Of a stretch of 64,000 nucleotides of DNA, positions 16,641-26,058 are shown piece after piece. The position numbers were made by a program, and so were the translations under genes. The stretch is from Chitinophaga rupis (GTDB lineage: Bacteria > Bacteroidota > Bacteroidia > Chitinophagales > Chitinophagaceae): contig NZ_FOBB01000001.1 of the NCBI RefSeq assembly GCF_900109685.1, positions 930,001 through 994,000 on the forward strand, in the 5' to 3' direction. The notes below the pieces were generated by a model. The model was not told the origin of the DNA. It did no database searches and saw only the letters and a list, made by a program, of their open reading frames with translations. Position 1 is the first letter of the stretch. Each line of letters starts with the position of its first letter.

Positions 16641-19600
16641 ATGTATAAATGTTATTACAACCTGCTGGCCTTACTGCTTATTCCCCTGCTGCTTTGCAGC
16701 AGCAAAGCCTTTGCCCAGCAAAACATTACTGTAAAAGGCAGAATACAGGATGCCATTAGCCGTGAAGGGCTGCCCGGCGTTACCATCATAGATGTGCAGG
16801 CCAAAAAAGGCCTGGGCTTAACAGATGTGCAGGGTAATTTTTCCTTTACCATACAGGAAGGCAGAATGGTGCAGTTCCGTTTTGTGGGATATAAGGACCA
16901 AACGTTGAAGATTAATAAACCAACGCTGAACCTTCTCCTTTCACCGGAGAACCGTTCCCTGAAAGAGGCCGTGATAGTGGGCTACCAGAAGCGCACCAAG
17001 GAAACCGTATCCGGCTCAGTAGCCGTGATCTCCGGCAGGGACCTGCAGGATGTACCGGTATCCAGCGTGCAGGAGCTGTTACAGGGTAAGGTAGCCGGCT
17101 TAAATATCCAAAACAATACCGGCGCGCTGGGTTTCCGGGGCACGGTATCCATACGCGGTATTTCCCAGCTGAATATCACCGGAACCGGCGACCAGACTTA
17201 CCTGGCCACCAATAACCCGTTGCTGGTAATAGATAACGTACCGGTGGATTATGACGGTGGCTTTTCCCAGTCCATGTTACAACCAGGTGCTGCTACCGGG
17301 CCACTGGCGCTGATACCGCCGGATGATATACAATCCATTGAGATCATGAAAGATGCGCAGGCCACCTCTCTCTACGGTTCCCGCGGCGCTAATGGTGTAA
17401 TTGTAATTACTACCAAACGGGGTAACTCACCCACGCCGGTGATTGATGTGAACAGCAGTGTGTTCATTAACCTGGCCCCGCAGCTGCGGCCTACCTGGGG
17501 TGGCGCTTTGGAAAGGCAATACCGCATTAATTCCATTTTATATCACAGCCGCAATATACAGGAAGCGCGCGACCGGCTGGAAGCCGCGCAGTTCCTGACA
17601 GATAGCCTGAACAGCTTTTACAATAACTCAACCAACTGGCAGGGACTGTTTTACCAAACCACCATCAATACCCAGAACAATGTGCAGATCAGCGGGGGCA
17701 GCTCCAAACTGAACTACAAGGCCAACATGGCGTACCAGCGTAACGAGGGTGTAATTAAGAATACCGGTTTTGACAAGTACAGCCTGAACATGCAGCTGAA
17801 CATACAGCCCAGCACAAAGCTGCGCATCAGCACCCAGCTGTTTGGCGCGCTGGGCCAAAAGCAGCGTGGTAATGGCGGCGGCTTAACCGGTAATGGCGCC
17901 GGTAATGCCTTCACCTCTTCCCTGCTGCCCGGTCCTTCCCAGTTTGTAGGCAACCCCCAGTTTGACGGGTATGAGAATAATATGGATGATAACAACACCA
18001 TTAACCTGCGCGGGTTTGTGGATATGGATTATGAGATCTTCCGTAACATACGCGTGAACTCTATTACCTCTTACGATTATTATACAGACACCCGCGACCG
18101 TTTTAACCAGGCCTTTGCCAACAACAACCAAACCCTGTTGTATGGCTTTGTAGGCCGGCATGATGAGCTGAATACGCGTAACGGCGTTAACTACAATTTC
18201 AGCAGCGACCCGGCCAATGTGGAAAGAGGGCATAACCTGTACGCCAGCGTGTTCAGTGAGGTGAATATTAAAACAGATAACCAGCACATACGCGATGTAC
18301 GCAACGGCCCCAGTGATTTTTTCTGGGGACCACGTGGCTATTCGCCCCGTTTTTATCCCGGCAACCCCTGGAATGATGGAGGCAATACCAACGATAATGG
18401 TACCAGCGTATCTTACCTGTACCATGCCTTATCCTGGGCAGGTTTTGTTTCCTATAACTTCCGCACCAAGTATAGTATAGACCTTTCTTACCGCCTGGAT
18501 GGCAACTCCTCTGCAGGTATCAATAACCCCTATACGAAAAACCCGGCCATTGGTTTGCGCTGGAACTTTGGTAAGGAAAACCTGATGCGGCGCTTTAACT
18601 GGCTGGACTATGGCTCCGTACGTGTAACCTATGGCTCCAACAGCCGTGCAGCTGCCACGCTGCCCAACTTCCTGGGCATTTACCAGGTGTATAACAACTA
18701 TAACAACAGCCCGGCCATTGCGCCCAATTTTGATGTAATGGCCAACCAGTCCCTGGAGCCGGAGAAATCGAACCAGTTCAACTTTGGTGTAGACCTGGGC
18801 CTGTTCAAAGGACGGCTGGAATTTATTTATGATACCTACTTCAAAAAATCGTTTAACCTGATCCGTGATCTATACCTGCCGGATGTTACCGGTTTTAACC
18901 GCGTACAGGTAAATGGCGCCAGCGTGGTGAACTACGGGCATGAGCTTACGATCACTGCGCGACCCATTTCTTCACCCATTCAGCAGAATTTTCAATGGAT
19001 GATAAGTGTGAACGGCGCATATAACCGCGGTGTGCTGACACAGCTGCCCGGCGGCGTACAGTTTTACCGGCAGGCACAGGGCGCCCCTTATTATGAGGAG
19101 CTGGCGCTGAAAGTAGGCCGTAACCCTATCAGCAATTACCTGTACGAAACGCAGGGCATTTACTCCCAGACCGGCGATGTACCGGTTGACCCTGTGCGGG
19201 GCGTACGCTACAAATCATTCCGCGGTAATGGCACACAGTATTTCCAGGGCGGTGATCCGCGCTGGCGAGATGTAAACGGCGATTATGCGCTGGATGATGC
19301 CGATGACAACGTGATCACCGGTAACCCCGACCCGCTGATAACAGGCGGTGTCACCAACACCTTCAGCTACCGCAACTTTGCGCTGAACATTTTCTGCTCT
19401 TACCTTATTAAGCGCAGCATTATGAATAATGCCATGGCAGCGCGTTTATACCGTGCGCAGTACCCGGATGCCACCTACATTACCGGTACGGCGGAAGGGC
19501 CGGTGAACTACTATGACCTTAGCAAAATCAATTACTGGAAGAACCCCGGTGATAATGCGCAATACCCCGCGGTAGGCGACATTTTCCACGGACAGGACGT

Positions 19601-19874
19601 AATACCCAACCGCCTGGACCAAACGCTGTTCCAGGAAGATGGTTCTTACTTTAAGCTGAACCAGGTAACACTGAGCTATACTTTCCGCAACCAGGATTTT
19701 ATGCGGCGGCTGAAAATACGGATGCTCAGAACCTATTTCACGGCTTATAATGTAGCCATCTTTTCACCTTACTCCGGTCCTAACCCGGAAACGGTGACCT
19801 CCCTGGGCCGTGATGATATTAACGGGTACCCCTCTGCTACCAGCTTTGCGCTGGGCTTTGCGGTACAATTCTAA
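16641..19874 (+). CDS. SusC/RagA family TonB-dependent outer-membrane transporter
   Basis: This full-length SusC has 1077 residues. It has a signal peptide (to AFAQQ), a carboxypeptidase-D-like regulatory domain (about residues 27-110: ITVKGRIQDAISREGLPGVTI), and a plug domain (VIVGYQKRTKETVSGSVAVI, SVQELLQGKVAGLNI, SIEIMKDAQATSLYGSRGANGVIVITTK), then a barrel ending SFALGFAVQF. Together with the SusD at 19886 it forms the second uptake pair of the operon. The two SusC proteins differ clearly in sequence, so they are not a recent duplication and may take different oligomers. Confidence 0.96.
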   Translation: MYKCYYNLLALLLIPLLLCSSKAFAQQNITVKGRIQDAISREGLPGVTIIDVQAKKGLGLTDVQGNFSFTIQEGRMVQFRFVGYKDQTLKINKPTLNLLLSPENRSLKEAVIVGYQKRTKETVSGSVAVISGRDLQDVPVSSVQELLQGKVAGLNIQNNTGALGFRGTVSIRGISQLNITGTGDQTYLATNNPLLVIDNVPVDYDGGFSQSMLQPGAATGPLALIPPDDIQSIEIMKDAQATSLYGSRGANGVIVITTKRGNSPTPVIDVNSSVFINLAPQLRPTWGGALERQYRINSILYHSRNIQEARDRLEAAQFLTDSLNSFYNNSTNWQGLFYQTTINTQNNVQISGGSSKLNYKANMAYQRNEGVIKNTGFDKYSLNMQLNIQPSTKLRISTQLFGALGQKQRGNGGGLTGNGAGNAFTSSLLPGPSQFVGNPQFDGYENNMDDNNTINLRGFVDMDYEIFRNIRVNSITSYDYYTDTRDRFNQAFANNNQTLLYGFVGRHDELNTRNGVNYNFSSDPANVERGHNLYASVFSEVNIKTDNQHIRDVRNGPSDFFWGPRGYSPRFYPGNPWNDGGNTNDNGTSVSYLYHALSWAGFVSYNFRTKYSIDLSYRLDGNSSAGINNPYTKNPAIGLRWNFGKENLMRRFNWLDYGSVRVTYGSNSRAAATLPNFLGIYQVYNNYNNSPAIAPNFDVMANQSLEPEKSNQFNFGVDLGLFKGRLEFIYDTYFKKSFNLIRDLYLPDVTGFNRVQVNGASVVNYGHELTITARPISSPIQQNFQWMISVNGAYNRGVLTQLPGGVQFYRQAQGAPYYEELALKVGRNPISNYLYETQGIYSQTGDVPVDPVRGVRYKSFRGNGTQYFQGGDPRWRDVNGDYALDDADDNVITGNPDPLITGGVTNTFSYRNFALNIFCSYLIKRSIMNNAMAARLYRAQYPDATYITGTAEGPVNYYDLSKINYWKNPGDNAQYPAVGDIFHGQDVIPNRLDQTLFQEDGSYFKLNQVTLSYTFRNQDFMRRLKIRMLRTYFTAYNVAIFSPYSGPNPETVTSLGRDDINGYPSATSFALGFAVQF

Positions 19875-19885
19875 CAATGTAAAAG

Positions 19886-21385
19886 ATGAAGATCATGCAA
19901 ACACGCTTTAAAATAGGATTGCTCGTTGGCTTGTTGGCATTTACTGTTTCCTGCAAAAAATTCCTGGAGGTAAAGCCGGTGGATACTCTCTCCGGCAGTG
20001 AGTTCTGGAAGAATGAGGATGATGCGGTGAAAGGTATTAACGGCGCGTACCGCCTGCTGCTGGATAAATTCCTGGAATCTACCCTGTACAATACAGGTGA
20101 TTTCCGCGCCGGATGGTGGAATTGGTTTAACAAGCGCAACCTGGCCGCCTTGGGCCGTAATGATATGCTGGGCGGTGACCTTAACAGCTCCGATAACTCC
20201 GCCGGTCCTAAGAACTGGACACAGTTTTATAAGGCCATTGCTGCCGCCAATTTATGTATAGACCGTATTCCCGGCATAAAAGATCCCGCCTTTAGCGCGC
20301 AGAACCGCAAGGCGCTGGTGGCTGAAGCCCGCTTTATACGTGCCTTTACTTACTTCTATATGGTACGGCTATACGGAGATGTGCCGCTGCAGCTGGACCC
20401 ATATGAAACCGCCATTAAGCCCCGTGCAGATATGATCAGCGTGCTGGATACCTGCATAGCAGACCTGCGCAGCTGCGAGCAGGACCTGCCCATCACCTAC
20501 GAAGATCCTACTAACCGCGCGGTACGCGCCACCCGTGGCGGAGCGCTTACTTTAATGGCGCACATGTATATGTGGAAAGCCGGTTTTGATGCAGCGCACA
20601 AACAGGAGTGCTGGCAGCAAACTGCCGCATTGGGCAAGCGGGTAATGGACCTGGGCGTGTACGAGCTGTTGCCTTACACCAAGGAAACCTTTCAAACTAT
20701 TTTCAAAGGCCGTTCCCTGGAAGGTATTTTTGAGCTGTCGCTCGATATAAATTATGGCGTACAGTTCCACTCCCTTATAGCGCAGTGGGTATTGCATGAG
20801 CCTATTATTCACAGCAGCGGCGACCTGTATGGCGGTTTTGGTTCTGAGATCACACCTAAACGTGCATTCCTGGATAAGATCTATCCAGCCGGTGAGCCGG
20901 ACAAACGTTTTGACCTGTGGTTTGATGATCCGTACAGTAATGCCAATCCACAGTCGGCCATGTACCTGAAGTTCTCCTCCGTATCCAATCCTTCCACGCG
21001 CGACTATGATGCGAACTTCCTGATATTCCGTTATGCGGACCTGCTGCTGCTGCGTGCAGAAGCGCTGGCCAACCTGGGAAACCAGGATGCGGAAGCTATT
21101 ACGCTGCTGAACATGGTACGTACCCGCGCCGGCGCCCGCAATTACAGCGGCGGTGGCGGCACTGCCCTGCAGGATGCCATTTTCCTGGAACGCGCTAAAG
21201 AGCTGTGGGGTGAGGGGCATTTTTATTATGACCTGGTACGTACCGGCCGCGTAATGGACCGCAACCAGTGTGAGAACTACCTTACACCGGAGCAGTTCCA
21301 GCGCCGCGCATGGACCTGGCCTATAGACCTGGGTGCGGTAAAGAATAATCCCCTGATCATACAAAATGAATTTTGGTCCAGATAA
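19886..21385 (+). CDS. RagB/SusD family nutrient-uptake lipoprotein
   Basis: The protein has 499 residues from ATG 19886 (an in-frame ATG lies three codons on). The lipobox FTVSC (Cys about 22) is followed by KKFLEVKPVDTLSGSEFWKNEDDAVKGINGAY, the standard SusD N-terminus. ALVAEARFIRAFTYFYMVRLYGDVPL and DAIFLERAKELWGEGHFYYDLV are typical core and C-terminal blocks. It pairs with the SusC at 16641. Spacing to the previous gene is 11 nt and to the chosen start of the next gene 10 nt. Confidence 0.96.
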   Translation: MKIMQTRFKIGLLVGLLAFTVSCKKFLEVKPVDTLSGSEFWKNEDDAVKGINGAYRLLLDKFLESTLYNTGDFRAGWWNWFNKRNLAALGRNDMLGGDLNSSDNSAGPKNWTQFYKAIAAANLCIDRIPGIKDPAFSAQNRKALVAEARFIRAFTYFYMVRLYGDVPLQLDPYETAIKPRADMISVLDTCIADLRSCEQDLPITYEDPTNRAVRATRGGALTLMAHMYMWKAGFDAAHKQECWQQTAALGKRVMDLGVYELLPYTKETFQTIFKGRSLEGIFELSLDINYGVQFHSLIAQWVLHEPIIHSSGDLYGGFGSEITPKRAFLDKIYPAGEPDKRFDLWFDDPYSNANPQSAMYLKFSSVSNPSTRDYDANFLIFRYADLLLLRAEALANLGNQDAEAITLLNMVRTRAGARNYSGGGGTALQDAIFLERAKELWGEGHFYYDLVRTGRVMDRNQCENYLTPEQFQRRAWTWPIDLGAVKNNPLIIQNEFWSR

Positions 21386-21395
21386 AACCTGTGTT

Positions 21396-22091
21396 ATGAA
21401 AAAATTATGGTCCATTGCAGGCTTGCTGCTGCTTACCGTGCTGTTGTTCAATGCCTGTAAAAAAGATTATTACGTGGATGGCGGTTTAGCCAATCCCAAG
21501 TACGATGGCAGCATTTATGATTACCTGAAAAATACGCCTTACTGGTTTGATACCATTACGTATATCATTGACCGTGCCGGTATGAAAGACATGCTGAACA
21601 ACGATTCCGTTACTTTTTTTGCACCCACGGACGATGCAGTGAAGGTAGTAATGAACGCCCTGAACGATTACCGTTACTTCAACGTGGAAGATTCCGTGCA
21701 CCTGCAGGATATAGACCCGGAAGTATGGCGGCACTTTCTTTCCATGTACGTGCTGAAAGGGAAATACCTGGCCAAGCAGTTTGCACGGGTAGACCCTGTT
21801 AACGTGTACGCCTATCCCGGCATTAACTATGTAATGGATGGGGGCTACGTGCTGAACATTGGCCTCATTTACCAGAACTACAATAATGTGGAAGCAGTGG
21901 GGGCCCGCATTATACGGCTAACAGACATCACCTACGACCCGCAGAATTTCCAGAACAATCCATCCATACTGATCGCCACCTCAGACATACAGCCCCGGAA
22001 CGGCGTGCTGCATGTGCTGAACAATAACCATGTATTTGGTTTCCGGGGCGGCACTTTTGTACGGATGGCAGAACAATACCTGTTGAGATAA
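21396..22091 (+). CDS. Fasciclin-domain lipoprotein
   Basis: The start at ATG 21396 gives 231 residues with a typical lipoprotein signal (MKKLWSIAGLLLLTVLLFNAC). A start at 21366 inside the SusD gene would bury that signal. A fasciclin-like domain follows: SIYDYLKNTPYWFDTITYIIDRAGM, VTFFAPTDDAVKVVM, HFLSMYVLKGKYLAKQF and NGVLHVLNNNHVFGF. It resembles the fasciclin part of the gene at 14405 but ends there, with no carbohydrate-binding module. Probable surface accessory of the second SusC/SusD pair. Confidence 0.85.
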   Translation: MKKLWSIAGLLLLTVLLFNACKKDYYVDGGLANPKYDGSIYDYLKNTPYWFDTITYIIDRAGMKDMLNNDSVTFFAPTDDAVKVVMNALNDYRYFNVEDSVHLQDIDPEVWRHFLSMYVLKGKYLAKQFARVDPVNVYAYPGINYVMDGGYVLNIGLIYQNYNNVEAVGARIIRLTDITYDPQNFQNNPSILIATSDIQPRNGVLHVLNNNHVFGFRGGTFVRMAEQYLLR

Positions 22092-22103
22092 AAACATTAC
22101 CAG

Positions 22104-23705
22104 ATGAAAATACTTCGATTTTTTACAGGGATCATAATAGCCGGTATTTGCCTGCAGGCCTGCAGTAAGGATGATGTGGCCAGCAGCGGCAAAGACCCTT
22201 ATAAGGATACGGTATCGCCTGCAATCCTCATCAGCAAGGGCGGCGTATTGCCGGACAGGGGACATATCAATGACGAGATCATTATACGTGGCAAAGGGTT
22301 TAAGGCGCACCAGCAGGAGCTCTCCATCCTGTTTAACGGGCAACCAGGCACGCTGGTAGATGTAACCGATTCCAGCGTAAAAGTAAAAGTGCCTGTTTTT
22401 GCCAGTACCGGCAACATTACTGCGCAGGTAGGGCAACAGTATTTCTTTGGACCCTTTTTCCGCGTACTGGGAGCCATGGAAACAGATACCGTGTACCCCA
22501 GCTCCCGTGGCGCAGATAATTTTATACAGGACATTATACCCGTTGAAGGCGGCAAATTCCTGATAGTGGGCGATTTCACCAACTTTGACAATGCCAACAT
22601 TGACGGTGGCGTGAACCGCGTAGCACGCATAAACGGAGATGGTACCATTGACCGCTCTTTCCGTTACGGTAAAAATACCGGCGCACCGGCAACAGTGGTT
22701 AGAGCCGCTGCCATGCCGGATGGCAGGTACCTGGTAGCCGGCAGCTTTGCCAGCTATGAAGGGCTGCCCTATGTAAGCAGCATTGCACGCCTGTATAATA
22801 ACGGCGGTCTGGAAACGGAAAATATAACGCGGCCCTCCGGCAAAGTACAGCCGGTATCTGCGCTGAAAGGCGGCGTATCCGGCGTGGTAACCGGTTTGCA
22901 TTTACAGCAGGATGGGAAGATGATAGTAGTGGGTTACTTCCGTTATTATGTAAAGCCAAATTACAACCTGGTATCTGTAACCGGGGCCGACTCCCTGCAC
23001 CTGGATTCTACCATGGTGAACTTTATGGCCCGCCTGCATCCGGATGGTACGCTGGACACATCTTACAACTACGACCTGGTGAACCATCGTGGTAAAGAAG
23101 GTGTGAACGGTGCCATTAATAAGTCTCTTTTCTTACCGGATGGCAAAGTGCTGATCGTAGGCGGGTTTACCAAGTATAACGGGCAGCCCGCACAACGCAT
23201 TGCGCGCATTAATACAGACGGCAGTCTGGACCCCACGTTCAAAAGCGCTGAAGGCGCCAACTTCCCGATATATGACGTAGCGCAGCAGCCGGATGGTAAG
23301 TTTATTCTAACCGGTTTATTCAATACCTATGCCGGCCTGGCCGTACCGTATATAGTGCGCCTAATGCCGGATGGCAGCCTGGATCCGTCATTACAGGTAG
23401 GTACAGGCGCAGAGGGTACGGTTTATAACATTAATATCATGCCACAGGGGCAGATCATTTTAACAGGCGCCTTCACCGAATTTAATAAGGTAGTGCGGAA
23501 TAATTTTGTGGTATTAAACCCAGACGGCAGCGTGCATACTGCCTATAATACCAATGGCGGTATTAACATGGGCACCAATGATGTGAACGCGGCTTTTACT
23601 AAAGTGCTGCAGCTACCCAATGACCATTCCATGCTGGCAGTAGGCGGCTTTACAAGGTTTGACTTCCGGCCATGTAACCGGATCGTGCGGATAACGTACC
23701 AGTAA
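22104..23705 (+). CDS. DUF5008/IPT-TIG lipoprotein with delta-60 repeats
   Basis: The product has 533 residues with a lipobox at ICLQAC (Cys20). An IPT/TIG-type immunoglobulin-like domain covers about residues 40-125 (GGVLPDRGHINDEIIIRGKGF). The remainder consists of delta-60-type beta-propeller repeats with the recurrent pattern QPDGKFILTGLF...IVRLMPDGSLDPSLQ and relatives. It is the last gene of the Sus operon and resembles DUF5008 proteins that close such operons in Bacteroidota. Likely surface exposed, perhaps binding ligand. Its last 56 bases overlap the 3' end of the converging MFS gene. Confidence 0.82.
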   Translation: MKILRFFTGIIIAGICLQACSKDDVASSGKDPYKDTVSPAILISKGGVLPDRGHINDEIIIRGKGFKAHQQELSILFNGQPGTLVDVTDSSVKVKVPVFASTGNITAQVGQQYFFGPFFRVLGAMETDTVYPSSRGADNFIQDIIPVEGGKFLIVGDFTNFDNANIDGGVNRVARINGDGTIDRSFRYGKNTGAPATVVRAAAMPDGRYLVAGSFASYEGLPYVSSIARLYNNGGLETENITRPSGKVQPVSALKGGVSGVVTGLHLQQDGKMIVVGYFRYYVKPNYNLVSVTGADSLHLDSTMVNFMARLHPDGTLDTSYNYDLVNHRGKEGVNGAINKSLFLPDGKVLIVGGFTKYNGQPAQRIARINTDGSLDPTFKSAEGANFPIYDVAQQPDGKFILTGLFNTYAGLAVPYIVRLMPDGSLDPSLQVGTGAEGTVYNINIMPQGQIILTGAFTEFNKVVRNNFVVLNPDGSVHTAYNTNGGINMGTNDVNAAFTKVLQLPNDHSMLAVGGFTRFDFRPCNRIVRITYQ

Positions 23706-24843
23706 CAATAATATTTATCAGCACCATTAATCCGCCGCCAATGCAGAACAACGGCCAGTGGCCAATGTTCCAGAGGCCAATACCAATGGCCGACCCGCAG
23801 GCGCCGCCAATGAAAGTGCTGGTCATAAATACCGTGTTAAAACGGTTGCGCGCTTCCGGCATTATGGAGTAGATGATGGTTTGATTAGAGATCTGAATGG
23901 TCTGGTGTCCCACATCTACCAGTATAATGCCCAGTATAAGCAGGTACAGGCTGCCGCCTGTAAAATAGAATGCTACGAAGCTAAGCAGCTCCATGAGCAG
24001 TCCTATCCATATATTCAGCTGCGTGCCCTTGCCATCACTGCGTTTACCCACCAGTGGCGATGCAAGGGCACTTGCAGCTCCGGCCAGCCCGAACAGGCCA
24101 ATGACGGAGCTTTTATAATTAAACGGCGGTGCTGACAGGAACAGCACCATGGTTACCCAAAAGCCGCTGAGCGCTGCAAAGCTCATAAAGTTGCGGAAAG
24201 CCGCCAGGCGTAATGCCGGCTGTGTACGGATATAATATACCAGCGATGCCATTAGCTGGCGGTAAGTGCCATTAAAAGTAGGGTGGCTTTGCGGAAAACG
24301 CAGGCGCATTAATATAAACAGCACCGCGCAAATGCCGGCTGCCATAAAATAAATTTCCTGCCATCCGAAAATAGCGCCCAAACTACCGCTCACAGAACGG
24401 GATGCCAGTATACCCACAATTACCCCACCCATAATAGCGCCTATAACGCTGCCCCGCTTTTCATCTGAGGCAAGATGTGCACCCAGCGGTATTATCAGCT
24501 GTACAGCAATAGAGCTTAGCCCCACCAGGAAGCTGGCTATCTGCAACACAAAAAAAGTAGGCGACATAGCAGCCAGGGACAAGGATAGCATGGCAGCCAC
24601 CATGCAAATGAGGATCTGCTTGCGTCGTTCCATAATATCGCCCAAAGGCACCAGCAGCAACAGGCCGCAGGCATAACCTATTTGCGTAAGCCAGGCAATG
24701 CGGCCGGCGCGGCTTTCCGGAATATGAAAGTCTTTGGCGATCAACGGTATCAGCGGCTGGCAATAATAAATGTTAGCTACCACCAGCCCGCAGCAGGCTG
24801 ACATAAATAACGTATCTGATCTCCGTAACGGTTGGCTGTGCAT
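23650..24843 (-). CDS. Major facilitator superfamily transporter
   Basis: The start is taken at ATG 24843 (397 residues, MHSQPLRRSDTLFM); a TTG at 24870 is a less likely alternative. The protein shows 12 hydrophobic segments in the MFS 6+6 pattern and the loop 2-3 signature GDIMERRKQ. PLIPLIAKDF near the N-terminus resembles drug- or sugar-efflux members (DHA-type). Substrate unknown. It is divergent from the YiaK-like dehydrogenase with only 67 nt between starts, so the two may share regulation. Its 3' end overlaps the DUF5008 gene on the other strand by 56 bp. Confidence 0.88.
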   Translation of the reverse strand: MHSQPLRRSDTLFMSACCGLVVANIYYCQPLIPLIAKDFHIPESRAGRIAWLTQIGYACGLLLLVPLGDIMERRKQILICMVAAMLSLSLAAMSPTFFVLQIASFLVGLSSIAVQLIIPLGAHLASDEKRGSVIGAIMGGVIVGILASRSVSGSLGAIFGWQEIYFMAAGICAVLFILMRLRFPQSHPTFNGTYRQLMASLVYYIRTQPALRLAAFRNFMSFAALSGFWVTMVLFLSAPPFNYKSSVIGLFGLAGAASALASPLVGKRSDGKGTQLNIWIGLLMELLSFVAFYFTGGSLYLLILGIILVDVGHQTIQISNQTIIYSIMPEARNRFNTVFMTSTFIGGACGSAIGIGLWNIGHWPLFCIGGGLMVLINIIVTGTLSARSGYMAGSQTL

Positions 24844-24890
24844 GGGCTCCCTGATTTTCTGACCCTGCAAAGCTAGAAAAAAGTAGTAGC

Positions 24891-24898
24891 TAATTTTG
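24891..24898 (+). promoter_or_regulatory. Candidate -7 element (TAnnTTTG)
   Basis: TAATTTTG fits the Bacteroidota -7 consensus TAnnTTTG. It lies 12 bases before the start codon of the YiaK-like gene, which would give a very short leader. No convincing -33 TTTG is present at the right distance. Confidence 0.35.
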
Positions 24899-24910
24899 TA
24901 ATTTAAAGCT

Positions 24911-25897
24911 ATGATACGGATACCATTTGCACAGCTGGAACAGGCGTTCAGAAAAGTATTGCTGCAGCTTAATTTCCCTGAAAAAAGGGCAGCCTTATGC
25001 GCTCACATCTTTGCCAGCAACAGCCGCGACGGCGTACACTCCCACGGACTAAACCGTTTTCCCGTATTTGTACAATATGTGAAAGAAGGACTGGTACACC
25101 CGGATGCAGAACCTGCGCTGCTGGAAAAGAACGGTCTTCTTGAAACCTGGACGGGCAGCCTGGGCGCGGGTATGTATAACGCCACGGTCTGTATGCAACG
25201 CGCTATTGAGCTGGCGCAGGCCAATGGTATTGGCTGCGTAGCCATTCAAAACACCAACCACTGGATGCGGGGGGGTACCTATGGCTGGCAGGCAGCCAAT
25301 GCAGGTTGTATAGGCATTTGCTTTACCAATGCTATTGCCGGTATGCCTGCCTGGGGCGGAGTGGACCCGGTGCTGGGCAATAATCCTTTAGTGATAGCGG
25401 TACCGCGGGCAGAAGGGCATATTGTGCTGGACATGGCTATGTCGCAATTCTCATACGGCAAAATGCAGGAGCATGAATTAAAACAGGAGCAGCTGCCGGT
25501 AGTAGGCGGTTATGATGATAACGGGGAGCTAACCACCGACCCGGTAGTGATCCGCAATAACAAACGCGCCTTGCCCATTGGTTTCTGGAAAGGCTCAGGC
25601 CTGGCTATGGTGCTGGATGTGCTGCTGGTGGCTCTTAGCGGCGGCCGCTCTACCGGTCAGATCACGGCAGATAAAAAAGAGTTTGGCGTATCCCAGTGTT
25701 TTATTGCCCTGCATAAACCCGACCTGCATGCTGCTTTAATAGAAGAAATTTTACGATACACAAAAGGCAGTACACCGGCTACACGGGGCGGGCGTATAGC
25801 CTATCCCGGTGAAAATACTTTGCGCAAACGCCTGCAAAGTGAAAAAGAAGGCGTGCTGGTGAATGAGGAGATCTGGGCGCAGGTACAGGCCATGTAA
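24911..25897 (+). CDS. yiaK: 3-dehydro-L-gulonate 2-dehydrogenase (2,3-diketo-L-gulonate reductase), YiaK/DlgD-like
   Basis: The product has 328 residues and covers one whole malate/lactate dehydrogenase-2 family domain. DGVHSHGLNRFP (residues 40-51) carries the catalytic histidine. Also visible are GCVAIQNTNHWMRGGTYGW and GVDPVLGNNPLVIAVPR, specific for the YiaK branch, and LPIGFWKGSGLAMVLDVL. The enzyme interconverts 2,3-diketo-L-gulonate and 3-keto-L-gulonate with NAD(P)H, in the cytoplasm, in ascorbate-type sugar breakdown. No other gene of that pathway lies nearby, so the true substrate may be a related keto-sugar acid. The divergent MFS gene could carry a substrate or product. Confidence 0.85.
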   Translation: MIRIPFAQLEQAFRKVLLQLNFPEKRAALCAHIFASNSRDGVHSHGLNRFPVFVQYVKEGLVHPDAEPALLEKNGLLETWTGSLGAGMYNATVCMQRAIELAQANGIGCVAIQNTNHWMRGGTYGWQAANAGCIGICFTNAIAGMPAWGGVDPVLGNNPLVIAVPRAEGHIVLDMAMSQFSYGKMQEHELKQEQLPVVGGYDDNGELTTDPVVIRNNKRALPIGFWKGSGLAMVLDVLLVALSGGRSTGQITADKKEFGVSQCFIALHKPDLHAALIEEILRYTKGSTPATRGGRIAYPGENTLRKRLQSEKEGVLVNEEIWAQVQAM

Positions 25898-26058
25898 GGG
25901 CATAATGTTTGATCGTTAAAGGTCTGTTCTCGCAACACAAAATAATTTTATCATGAAACCGGGCATGATACATTTTCTCACACAAGGACATGTTAATGCG
26001 AGGTTCCCCCGCTTTAGCGGTCAGGCTATCCGACCCGTAAAAAATAAAATATTAACGG

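Noticed and set aside
26009..26020. Riboswitch ahead of the RibD-like gene
   Set aside because: Only a 4-bp hairpin with a TTTA loop is visible; no known riboswitch core (FMN, SAM-II, preQ1) could be recognised.
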